Origin: Endotrypanum monterogeii
Lineage: Eukaryota > Euglenozoa > Kinetoplastea > Trypanosomatida > Trypanosomatidae
Assembly: GCA_000333855.2 (NCBI GenBank)
Contig: CM007323.1
Coordinates: forward strand, 151,205-197,207
DNA length: 46,003 bases
Reading direction: 5' to 3'
Each line of letters opens with the position of its first letter. The first letter of the stretch is position 1. The notes below the pieces were generated by a model. The model had not been told where the DNA came from. It saw only the letters and a list, made by a program, of their open reading frames with translations, and did not search any database. The position numbers and the translations under genes were made by a program. Positions 20,797 through 30,434 of the stretch are shown here, piece by piece.

Positions 20797-21765
20797 ATGC
20801 TACACAGCGGTTGGCACCCCTACGACGCATCCACCCCATCTCCCATGCAACTCGCCCCCTCCTCCTTCCAACGCTCTGCATCTAGCGATACCGAGAGGAG
20901 AAGAGCTGGTGCAACCACGACTGGTGCGGCAACATGTGTGGCAGAAGGCACGAGACTGTGCCCCCCATGCACATCGTCTGTCGAGATGACAAGAAAGAAC
21001 ACTCAGAGCCTCTGCTTTGAAGATAAAACAGCTGTATCTCCATCACAGGAAATGATCTCCCAACTTTTATCCTCTGAAAACATTTGTTCATCGCATCACT
21101 GCAGCACGCACACCAGTGTCGGCTGCTCCTCTCAGCGTCGATCTCAGGTAGCGAAGCGTACACTTCGTCGGCGACTAATATGGTGTCTAGTGAAGCGCGC
21201 AGCAGTGTGCATCCTGTTCCTGTCGTTGCCGCTTCTAGTCTATGACTCTGCCCCGCCACCAGCATCAGTGCAGCAACAGATGCGATGCGCCCATACGACT
21301 TCTACGACCGCCGCTACGAGTACATCGTGCACACCTTCCCTCTTCGTGCGTGCTGTCGGGCACAACCTCTCCTTGGCCTTCAGGGTGTGGGACCATCACG
21401 ATGATGTCTGCTTAGGAGAATTTACAACAGTATCACAATCGACACAGTGGTCAACGCCGCCCTCCGCTCGGGATGGCATCGAGAGGGAGAGCCGGAGGAT
21501 ACCCATCAACGTCTCCGCCTGCCCATATTATCTGTTGTGGTCGCTCCTCTCTGGGGGAGAAAAAAAAAACAACGAATCGATAAGCATCTCCCTTCAGAGG
21601 CCCATGCGCCTGTGGGGAATTCTTCCAAGGTGCGGAGAGGCGTGGACACACCCATGGCCTCAACGGACACACAACACCAGGAAACCGCGAAGTCAGCGTG
21701 GGCCGATCTCATCAGAACCCTTTCGGGGCCGCGCCGCGCACTCGCACACTACTTTGAAGCCCTAA
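20797..21765 (+). CDS. Probable 5' part of the seven-TM protein gene (separate frame)
   Basis: This open frame of 322 codons starts at the first ATG after a good splice-acceptor layout. After ~125 Ser/Thr-rich residues it has basic residues and a hydrophobic stretch (AAVCILFLSLPLLV, near 137-150), fitting a signal anchor. A lumenal-type segment follows (HNLSLAFRVWDHHDDVCLGEF and onward). It overlaps the downstream frame, which has no ATG until 21654 and no signal sequence of its own. A10 at 21560-21569 lies in the overlap and is the likely break. I infer that this is the N-terminus of the 7TM protein, separated by one missing base or a real mutation. It could instead be a chance ORF in a long 5' UTR. 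Confidence 0.5.
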   Translation: MLHSGWHPYDASTPSPMQLAPSSFQRSASSDTERRRAGATTTGAATCVAEGTRLCPPCTSSVEMTRKNTQSLCFEDKTAVSPSQEMISQLLSSENICSSHHCSTHTSVGCSSQRRSQVAKRTLRRRLIWCLVKRAAVCILFLSLPLLVYDSAPPPASVQQQMRCAHTTSTTAATSTSCTPSLFVRAVGHNLSLAFRVWDHHDDVCLGEFTTVSQSTQWSTPPSARDGIERESRRIPINVSACPYYLLWSLLSGGEKKNNESISISLQRPMRLWGILPRCGEAWTHPWPQRTHNTRKPRSQRGPISSEPFRGRAAHSHTTLKP

Positions 21766-24700
21766 ATGAGGACAGGCCTTTCACGATGCTGCAGGGAGCC
21801 ACTATTCGCGTCACCATTGACACAAATATACCGCCGTCTTTTCCCATCGCCTCCTTCCGAGAATACATCGCCTCCTACGTGGTGAAGATGCCCTCAGCAG
21901 CTAATGCTAACCATGTAAAGGATCTCGCGAACACAGGGAGAATCCCCTTCGCATCTGCTTCCACTGGAACGGGTATCACAAACGCGGCCGATGAAGACGT
22001 CGATAACAACGATGAAGAAACCTTCCCAGAGATCTCACTGCGAACAGCGTTCTTCTTTTGGAATCAGCCGTGGCTGCACTGCACCTTCAACGCCCCTGCG
22101 TTGTTCTCGATGATGTTGGGTCCTGCGACGATGCCGCACAACTTTGCACGGAGCCTGACAGGCGATCCAAACCCGGGTACAGCGGTATATGAGTCTTCTG
22201 ACCGTGTCGCCTTCGAGCACGGCGCAGCCTTGGCAAACGACAGAGAACGGGTGTCAGCGGGTGAGGCTGCTGCCGACGCACCGGTGGCCCCATCGGCCAG
22301 CTCTGTTTCCCCCTCCTGTGCGGCAAGCATGCCCCCGCCGCCACCAAACCTATTGCCTTCCGAAGAAATGAGCAGCACATTTTTGCTGAACTTGATGCAG
22401 CTGAACACCGATATTGTGGTGAAGCTTTTCCACTTCGACGCGTGGTATCAGCTCACCCACACACCTGCGCCGGCATCCATCATCTCTGCCGACGGTGTCG
22501 CCGCCCCGACATGGGCCACGTACTCACGCATCTTTTCCAGCGGCACGGCGACCAGCAGCGGCGATGGCAGCTCGACCCATATCCCTGGCGAAGGGCAGGC
22601 TCAGAACCTGCAGGTGGACCCAGAGAGGGTTTGCACGGCGCCGGCGCTCTACACCATCCCTCTGAACGCATTGCTTGCAAAAGCCTCCTCCTGGAGCCTC
22701 GGCAGTGCCTCGGACTGGCTACAGTCCTCCGAGACAGTCACCCACAACTACCCAGGTGCGCGCGTCATAGCCGTGGTGGCGCAGTGTTCTGGGGTCCCAT
22801 TTTCCTTTTCTGTGACGGTGAGATTCGAGAACCCGGGCAACTACCCTGGAAGCGGCGAGTACATCGCGACGGTTATGATGTACTGCTTTTTCTTAGCATC
22901 CTATGCCACCCTTCTCATCGCCTTTCTCGTCATGATCTTATCGTGCAGCAAGCCGCGGCGCTGCTGTGGCGGTGAGGTCGTGGCAGAAAAAACGGGCACC
23001 CGAATAGGCGATGGCGCACACACCGCCACAGCATCTCACGAGGAGCAGCTCCCGCCCATGGGATCTCGCCAGTATCGGGCCCGTCGTCGAGAGAGGCACC
23101 GCCACGTCACCGACAGCGATAGCGACAGGCAAGTGGAAATGCAAATGAAGAATGCGGGAAAGAGGGAGACGAGGAAGTCGGCGGAGGTTGACAGGGTCAC
23201 GGCCCACGACATCACGCTGTCTCGTAGAGAGTCGCGCGACTCCTCTGCGAAGGCACCGGTGCACATCGTACAGGGGATGACACCGCGCAGCAGGACGATC
23301 ATCTACGATGAACCCACCAAAGACGATCCTCTTCATGGAGATGCGGTGCAATCGGGCGGAGGCCCTCTCGGCCCCCGAGCTGGGCAAACGCAGCAGCAGC
23401 ACGAGTTGCCCGCGGAGGGGCGCGGGCATGACAAACGAAGCGACAACTCACAGCTAGACCCACCGTCCTTGCACTCGATGTTCTCGAACACGTCCGACCA
23501 TCTCTCCTCGGACGACGAGCGTCGGCGTGATGGCACCACCCATCACAGCAAGGCGCAAGGAACGCGAGAGAGAGGTGGAGGGGTCAGTGGGCGTGCGCCG
23601 AACCACCAGCGACGCCGTACCCCCACACTGTGTTCCTCAACGGACTCCTCCCTCTCCTCCATCATCTACTCCCCCGCATCCGCGTACGATGACACAGACT
23701 ATAGCAGCAGCGACAGCAGCAGAAGCGACGACGACGACGACGGCAGCAGCAGCAGCAGCGGCAGCGGCAGCGGCGGCGAAGTCCATTCAGCGCGGCGCAG
23801 GCGGCGGCCTGAAAGCAACAATGGGCCGCGAGGAATGCAAGAGCGACGACCGGAAACCGACGAGCAGCACAAGGGCGTCAGCTCCGCGTGTGCCAAGATA
23901 TGGAACGCTGCGGGTGCACTGGCTTCACCGCGCAGGTGGCGCTCCAGGGTGGTGCGAATGTCGGACTTCGTTTCGCGGCGGGTCGTGAGACCTTGTCGAC
24001 TGTGGTGGGCGGGGAGCCACATTGTTGTCATGTATCCGCCGTTGCAGTGGCTCGTGCTCGCCATCCTCATGCTCAAGTGTCTCCTTTGCATCGTCTTCAC
24101 GGCCCAATTCTCGATCCAGGCCGGGCTGAAGATCAATGCCCCGATCAACCGGAGCTTGTTGCTCGCCGGAATTATTTTCGATGTTGTGATGCAGTCGCTG
24201 TTGATTCCAGTGGAACTGTTGGTGGCGATGGGATGGGGCCTGGCCTTCACAACGGGGCTGCCGACAAGCAAAACCGTTGTTGTTTACCTGTCCACGTTCA
24301 CGATGTTTGTCGTGTATGTGTTATCCGCCACATGCGACAACGATGGGTTAAGTATGGCGCTGACGGTCAACAAATATGCAAGGAGGATCAATGGCAACTA
24401 TTGTAATGCGGTCGAGTATGTTCGCGCTGCGCTTGAGCTGGTGCTCAGTGTTCACAACGTGCTGCGCATGATGTGCTTGTCGATATGGCTCTCCAAGACA
24501 GTGCTACCCGCTGACGCCGCTGCTGCACGACGCCAGCGCGATCTGCGCCAGAGACAGCCACAACACACACCGCGCGAGAGTCGGGAACATAGTTGGACAG
24601 GGTCCGAGACGAGCATCAGTCCTGGCGACCGAGCTTTGAGGCGGAATGACCCCCACAGTCGCACCGTGTCCGCCTCCCCCGATCGGCGCCGATCGGGGGC

Positions 24701-24992
24701 TGCAACCAACACCACCGAGCCCCCATCGACCCCGATGAGTCTCCCACCGCCGCCGCGTCTCGGCGACACGGGTGTTTCCCTCTCCGCCATTGAGGTTTAC
24801 CTGCGCTACCGTGGCATACGGACGCCCTTTGCGCTACTCCCGCTTTGGCCTTTTTTTCTGCTTTTGTTCGGTCCCATCCTCTACGAGCCGGAGGACTACT
24901 ACATGGTCATCTCTCTGCGCGAGATCCACACCATGTACCTCCTCAGCCTCATCATTATGTTCCTGCGAACAGCTTCCCCCGCTTACTTCTGA
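21447..24992 (+). CDS. Seven-transmembrane protein, GOST/Lung7TM-receptor-like
   Basis: This frame is open from at least 21447; its first ATG is 21654, giving 1112 aa. Layout: a large hydrophilic, presumably lumenal domain; TM1 at 22860-22946; a ~350-residue Ser/Asp/Arg-rich insertion; then TM2 (about 24041-24106), TM3 (24153-24248), TM4 (24279-24334), TM5 (24429-24491), another disordered loop, TM6 (24828-24885) and TM7 (24927-24974). The TM3 end PVELLVAMGWGLAF resembles the LLxAxGWG signature of Lung7TM/GOST and intimal-thickness-receptor families, which have a lumenal beta domain followed by 7TM and act in Golgi or endosomal trafficking. The first loop is much longer than usual. Family assignment rests on topology and one motif. 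The N-terminus probably continues into the upstream frame from 20797. Confidence 0.68.
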   Translation: MVNAALRSGWHREGEPEDTHQRLRLPILSVVVAPLWGRKKKQRIDKHLPSEAHAPVGNSSKVRRGVDTPMASTDTQHQETAKSAWADLIRTLSGPRRALAHYFEALNEDRPFTMLQGATIRVTIDTNIPPSFPIASFREYIASYVVKMPSAANANHVKDLANTGRIPFASASTGTGITNAADEDVDNNDEETFPEISLRTAFFFWNQPWLHCTFNAPALFSMMLGPATMPHNFARSLTGDPNPGTAVYESSDRVAFEHGAALANDRERVSAGEAAADAPVAPSASSVSPSCAASMPPPPPNLLPSEEMSSTFLLNLMQLNTDIVVKLFHFDAWYQLTHTPAPASIISADGVAAPTWATYSRIFSSGTATSSGDGSSTHIPGEGQAQNLQVDPERVCTAPALYTIPLNALLAKASSWSLGSASDWLQSSETVTHNYPGARVIAVVAQCSGVPFSFSVTVRFENPGNYPGSGEYIATVMMYCFFLASYATLLIAFLVMILSCSKPRRCCGGEVVAEKTGTRIGDGAHTATASHEEQLPPMGSRQYRARRRERHRHVTDSDSDRQVEMQMKNAGKRETRKSAEVDRVTAHDITLSRRESRDSSAKAPVHIVQGMTPRSRTIIYDEPTKDDPLHGDAVQSGGGPLGPRAGQTQQQHELPAEGRGHDKRSDNSQLDPPSLHSMFSNTSDHLSSDDERRRDGTTHHSKAQGTRERGGGVSGRAPNHQRRRTPTLCSSTDSSLSSIIYSPASAYDDTDYSSSDSSRSDDDDDGSSSSSGSGSGGEVHSARRRRRPESNNGPRGMQERRPETDEQHKGVSSACAKIWNAAGALASPRRWRSRVVRMSDFVSRRVVRPCRLWWAGSHIVVMYPPLQWLVLAILMLKCLLCIVFTAQFSIQAGLKINAPINRSLLLAGIIFDVVMQSLLIPVELLVAMGWGLAFTTGLPTSKTVVVYLSTFTMFVVYVLSATCDNDGLSMALTVNKYARRINGNYCNAVEYVRAALELVLSVHNVLRMMCLSIWLSKTVLPADAAAARRQRDLRQRQPQHTPRESREHSWTGSETSISPGDRALRRNDPHSRTVSASPDRRRSGAATNTTEPPSTPMSLPPPPRLGDTGVSLSAIEVYLRYRGIRTPFALLPLWPFFLLLFGPILYEPEDYYMVISLREIHTMYLLSLIIMFLRTASPAYF
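24676..24699. repeat. Perfect 24-bp GC-rich palindrome in the 7TM gene
   Basis: The arm cccccgatcggc joins its exact reverse complement without a spacer. It falls in the loop between TM5 and TM6, where sequence constraint is likely low. GC content is high (20 of 24 bases), so a cruciform or RNA hairpin would be stable. Confidence 0.9.
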
Positions 24993-26141
24993 GCTGATGT
25001 TTCGGAAGAAGAAGAAAGAAAAAAAAAAAAAGAGGTTTGAGGAGAAGTGCATGTGTGTCTGTTGTGGGCAGGGGAAGAATGAATGCGTCTACTTGATTGC
25101 TCTGCACCACCTCCCCTCTGGCGCTGGACTGGACTGGAACTACGTTATATATATATATATATATATGCGTGTCTTATGGTGCCTCAACTCCGAAAGAAGC
25201 CACACAGCAGCACAAATGATGCGCGTCTCGTGAAGCGAACAGGGGGAGGGGGGAGAGAGAGATCGGCACACACGTCTGCCATCCTTCCTTTCCTCTTGTG
25301 TTAGCACGGGTAGCAGCTCCGAAGATGATTGGCGAAAAGGAACGGTAATATTCTACATCTGTCTCCACTCCTCCCTCCTCCCTCCTCCTGCCCTTCTCTA
25401 AAAATACGAATTCGCATACACACACAAAGAAAAAAAAAAAGAGAAGTATTTATCTCTCTGTTAACCCCGGTCAGCCCACCACCCATTCCCCCCCCCCCCG
25501 CTTCCCTACCTTGCAGCCATTCGTACGGGCGTCGCATTCTTCCCTTGTACAGTCGAATCGATTGCGCATCGGGTCTTTTTTTTTTTTTTAGTTCATTCGT
25601 CGTAGTGACGCTAGCCGCCGTGTTCTCTCTTCCCTGAGTATTTCGTATATCTGGGGTACCAAGGAGCGAAGGAGGGCGCCCTTTGTTTCCTTTTTTTTTT
25701 TTCTTCCCCCTCTCTCCCTCCCTCTGAGCAATCCTCTTACATCGGTAGTAGTAGCAGCAGCAGCAGCAGCACTGCACATTTTTTTTTTTTTAGCAACTCT
25801 CCTCTCACTTTGATTCACACCTACACACACAAACGTGTCTGCTTATCTCGATCGATTCCCCTTGCTTGTGTCTTCTGTTCCGTTTTTTTTTTTTTTCGGG
25901 GGGTTACTCATCTGCTCCCTCCCTTTTTCTGTTGCCCAGCGCGTGAGCAGTACTGCTTTTCCCTGTAGCTTTCTTTCTCGCGTTCATTCCTCTTGTAGTG
26001 CACTCGCTCTACCCCGTTTTTTTTTTGTTTGTTTGTTTGTTTGTTTCGTTTCTGCTTGGTTTGTTTTTGTTGCCTTTTGTTGTTGTTGTTGTTGTTTCTT
26101 CGCCCTCCGTCACTCTGAAAAAGGAGCGGGGCGGCAATATA

Positions 26142-26174
<33 letters not shown>

Positions 26175-26390
26175 TATATGTATATATATATATGTGTGTG
26201 TATCAATTGTAAGCATCACACACATTCCATCAACCACCCTCCCCGCTCCTCCCCTCTCTGAGGTGTGCACACACAGCGAATCGGAAGCGCCGGTCCTGCA
26301 ACACAACACACATCTATTTATATATATTTATATAAATATATATAAATATATATAAATAGATAAATATAAATAATTACCCCTCTCTCGAAT
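24993..26390 (+). other. 1.4-kb intergenic spacer
   Basis: No gene is supported here. The spacer is rich in T and A homopolymers, (TA)n at about 25146-25166, (TTTG)n and (TTG)n runs near 26027-26097, and (TAT)n near 26139-26170. A pyrimidine tract at about 26236-26259 with AG at 26261-26262 is the likely spliced-leader acceptor for the next gene, leaving a ~130-nt AT-rich 5' UTR. Confidence 0.55.
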
Positions 26391-27180
26391 ATGTCCAGCG
26401 ACTTCGAGTCCCTTTCCTGTGACCTAGAGATCAACGAGAACCGGTGGCACGGCAGCTTCTCTGACATCGACGTCCTCGATGAAGAGGCTGTAGGTGAAAA
26501 GAAGCGACTGCCGGGGTTTCCCCCAGCCCGCACCTCCACTGGAGGGGTGACGGATCGTCGTCGACATCGGGGACCGATTTCTGGAAGCTCCAGTACAGGT
26601 GCGTGGAAGAGGGAGCTGACAGGAACCGCCCATCGCGACTGCGGTGTGACGACGAGCGAGGTCAAAGGGGTCTCCTGTACGGCATACGGTGACGGCGGTG
26701 AAGTATGCCTCTCCACAGAGAACCCCGCAAACGACTCATGTTGCCCACATGCCACCATCCCGGTCGGGGATGTCAAGGACACGGAAAGCCAGACCAACAC
26801 TCGATATGAACCGGCCGCAACAGCGGTGACTCCACGTGAGAGAAAATCTGCGGCGTGGGCAGTGTTGACCACCCAGCGAGCAGCGACATGTCCACCGGAC
26901 TCCGGAACCCTCACCCCTGCAACACCCGCCACACCGGCGGCGACGACTACCTCAGCAACCTCACAGGCCACTGCAGGCTCTGCCGAAGGTGATAACAGCG
27001 CCTCTGAAGAGGTCCGGCAAAGGACAGAGACCAGCCACCTCGACAACGTGCGGCACAGACGCCCCCTCGGGCATCAAACGGATGTAACCATGTCCTCACA
27101 TGCACCTCTGTCACCTTTGACTGCCCTGCCTCGTCGCTGTACGCGCGACTCAGACGGCTTCTATAACACGGGACTGTTGC

Positions 27181-27212
<32 letters not shown>

Positions 27213-28332
27213 GAGGAGGAGGAGGACGACGCACGAAAAACTGAATCTCTCCACCGCTCCATTGCCGTGTCCCACCGCACCGCGACGCCGCGTCCGTCGA
27301 CGGCGTCGGGTGTGAACCCTTCCCCCCAACACGGCAGTGACGCACCTGTAAGCGGCCCACGTGCACCGCCCACAGCCGACTTCACCGACCCAAACGCGGC
27401 CCAGTGCTACGAACATCCATCCCTGGCGCTGTCCGCGACAACGCCGTCGGCCGCCACGCCACGCTCGCTGTCCATCGCATCTCGCCGAAAGGCTGCCGAC
27501 GATGAGCTATGTCGACTAGCCGTGGGGATACCCTCTATGACGACAGTGCAGTGGCTCTCGCTCGTCATCACTCTTCTCGTGCCGGTCAACCTGCTGTGCT
27601 TGGATGTGATGGCGCTGGGATGGATCAGGAGGCGAGTGGACGCGGGCTACGGTGGGACGTCAGCGCTGTCGTCGCCCGGTCGATACGCCATATCCATATC
27701 ATCCCGCATGGGGATCTGCAGTGCTGGAGAAGCCTTAAACAGGGCATCGACAGCAGCGCCGCCCTTGCCGTGTGCCAACAACTCCACATTCACAACTGGT
27801 GTTTCCGGCGCCCACACCGTCACCTCAGTATCCACCGACACCCAAGGGCAATACGGATCTGCCAACGCAAGCCACCCGGGGAAAGCTGGTGCGCCCAAGT
27901 CGTCCCCCTCGTCCGCGCACACGGTGCCTGCCCTCTGCAGCGTCATTCTGTGGCTTCTCGCCCCAAACGGACTTCTCTGCCGACTTGTCATTCACCGTCT
28001 CCGACGATCCCAAGGAAAATCCTTAGTGGGCGGAAAAAAAAAGAAGGACGGGTCCATGGAGGACTCCACACCACCAGTGCCGACGGCAGCGATGCCCAGC
28101 GCGCCCTCCTCATTGTATCAAGCACTTGTCTCAGAGACCGATGACTCCAACGACATGCGCACGGAATGGCAAGTGTTTTGTGATGTGTACGAGCGGGTAC
28201 GCCAGCTAGCACCGCAGTTGGAGGTGATTGAGCTTTTTATTCGATACGCGTGCCTTCTGATCATGGTGCATGCTGCCCTCCCTTGTGCGACCGCGGTCAG
28301 CGAGTGGACGGACGCGTGGTTGCTGAGGGCAC

Positions 28333-28363
<31 letters not shown>

Positions 28364-28469
28364 CGTCACTACTGTTGCGCACAGCAGTGGGGGTCGTCGC
28401 GCTGAAACCGAAGCCGCCACCGCCTCATCCACACCGCGTCGTCCAATGGGGTTCATCACAGCCGTTTAG
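26391..28469 (+). CDS. Hypothetical multi-pass membrane protein with acidic tracts
   Basis: This 692-aa protein is not recognised. The first ~380 residues are hydrophilic Thr/Ser/Pro-rich sequence with an Asp10-Glu5 tract near 265-282. Three hydrophobic segments follow: about 384-412 (VQWLSLVITLLVPVNLLC), 515-537 (CSVILWLLAPNGLLCRLVI) and 613-638 (IELFIRYACLLIMVHAALP). A second poly-Asp tract lies near residue 648. There is no N-terminal signal peptide, so targeting would use an internal TM segment. The upstream neighbour also combines long acidic disordered regions with TM helices, but I see no clear sequence similarity. ATG 26391 is the first in frame after a credible acceptor. Both poly-Asp tracts are GAC repeats and may vary in length between strains. 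Confidence 0.72.
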
Positions 28470-28739
28470 AAGAACAAAAAAAAAGAAAGAGAGAGAGAGA
28501 GAGAGGGAGGGAGGGAGGGAGAAAGCCAAAGCAAACATGATGGTCATGGTGGTGAAGGGGTGTGCGTGTGTACACGCAAGGCCTCCGTCCCCAACACGCA
28601 CACTCGCAGCCTTCGCTGCTTGACTCATCTCGGTTGGTATTCGCCTCTTTTTTATCTTTTTTATCTTTTTTTTTCCTCTTTTTCAGGGCGCGATTCTCCT
28701 CCATTGAACCCTTCCGGGGTCCGCAAAAGCCAAGAACTC

Positions 28740-28778
<39 letters not shown>

Positions 28779-29284
28779 CACTGCAAACGTTCGTTGGTNN
28801 NNNNNNNNNNNNNNNNNNNNNNNNNNNNNNNNNNNNNNNNNNNNNNNNNNNNNNNNNNNNNNNNNNNNNNNNNNNNNNNNNNNNNNNNNNNNNNNNNNNN
28901 NNNNNNNNNNNNNNNNNNNNNNNNNNNNNNNNNNNNNNNNNNNNNNNNNNNNNNNNNNNNNNNNNNNNNNNNNNNNNNNNNNNNNNNNNNNNNNNNNNNN
29001 NNNNNNNNNNNNNNNNNNNNNNNNNNNNNNNNNNNNNNNNNNNNNNNNNNNNNNNNNNNNNNNNNNNNNNNNNNNNNNNNNNNNNNNNNNNNNNNNNNNN
29101 NNNNNNNNNNNNNNNNNNNNNNNNNNNNNNNNNNNNNNNNNNNNNNNNNNNNNNNNNNNNNNNNNNNNNNNNNNNNNNNNNNNNNNNNNNNNNNNNNNNN
29201 NNNNNNNNNNNNNNNNNNNNNNNNNNNNNNNNNNNNNNNNNNNNNNNNNNNNNNNNNNNNNNNNNNNNNNNNNNNNNNNNNNNN

Positions 29285-29325
<41 letters not shown>

Positions 29326-29836
29326 GTAATGTATGTATAATCCCCTCTGCGCGATGTTGGGAGGAAGGATGCGTACGGTGGAGAAGCTGTGCTGGAGTGT
29401 TCAGGTACAGCAGCAGCGTGGGGATCTGGGAAGTAAGCAACTACGGTGGTTGCTGTCCCCCCCTCCCCTCCCTCCCTCCCCCCCCCCCACCCACACACAC
29501 CCACACCCACTTTGGCGGCGGGGGGGGAGGTCACATAGTGATACCAGGGGCCTCACCTGCCCCTTCTACATGACCTCTTTGGGGCTGGCATACCGTCCTT
29601 CTACATACACACAACCTCAGAGGCGCAGTACCTGGATGTTATCGCTCCCCCCCCCCGACCCTGACCCTGACCGCTTCTCCTCCCTTCTTCCCTCCTTTTG
29701 TTGGTGCGCTCTCCACGGTACACAAGCGGTGGTGCAGTAAGATAAATAACCCTCCATGTGCAGCCCTATTCACCGCAACCCTTTGTAGACTGATATTGTC
29801 AACAGATTCCCCACACACACACACACAGACACACAC

Positions 29837-29878
<42 letters not shown>

Positions 29879-30434
29879 CACACCACGTTTCATTGTACAT
29901 CGCACCAGTGCGGTGTGCAGGCGTAGTGACGAGGAAGTCTCCCTCAGCGACTACCCGCCTGACTGCGCACGAACCTGCCCCATGGAAGAGGGGGAAAATA
30001 CACACACGCACACGTGCGCGCTACGGTTGCGACTGTGTACCCACGTGGTACCGCTGGCTCAGCCCGCATCCAGCCCCTGCTGCAACGAAGCTTCGGACTG
30101 AAGGCTTTACATAAAACAGGACTCTGGACTGTCACCTGAAGCGAGCAGCCGACCGTGCAGCCACAGTCCACGAAGCCGTCATTTCCATTTTAGATGCGCC
30201 CGCTGAATATGTACCTCACTCGTCTGCCTCACCTCAGCCTCCCCTCGCACCTTCTTTTGCGCCTCTCTCTCTCTCTTTCGCTCGAACCTCTCATCAAGGC
30301 TGCATCCTTTGTTGGCGCTCACACTAGCTGTGAGTTACACAATTGCTGACAACACACACACACACACACCCTTTATCGTACGTTATTATTGGCAACAGAC
30401 ACAGACACCACCACCACCCCATAACGTGGGCATT
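28470..30434 (+). other. 2-kb intergenic spacer containing the assembly gap
   Basis: No gene is supported on either side of the gap. The left part has A/T runs and (TA)n. The right part has C/G homopolymers, a compound (CA)n-(TA)n-(GA)n at 29811-29878, and non-repetitive sequence at about 29880-30250 that I cannot assign. A TC-rich tract at about 30251-30295 with AG at 30297-30298 is the likely acceptor for the oxidoreductase gene. Confidence 0.5.
28799..29284. other. Assembly gap (486 N)
   Basis: The unknown bases have (TA)n close to the left edge (about 28746-28775) and directly at the right edge (29285-29318). The gap probably reflects an unresolved AT-rich repeat. Its true length is unknown. 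Confidence 0.98.

Noticed and set aside
23699..24271. Minus-strand ORFs over the 7TM gene and similar long antisense frames elsewhere
   Set aside because: Shadows of GC-rich coding sequence and trinucleotide repeats.
30309..30434. Upstream extension of the oxidoreductase frame
   Set aside because: It begins with TTG and has no ATG; the protein's family start fits ATG 30435.
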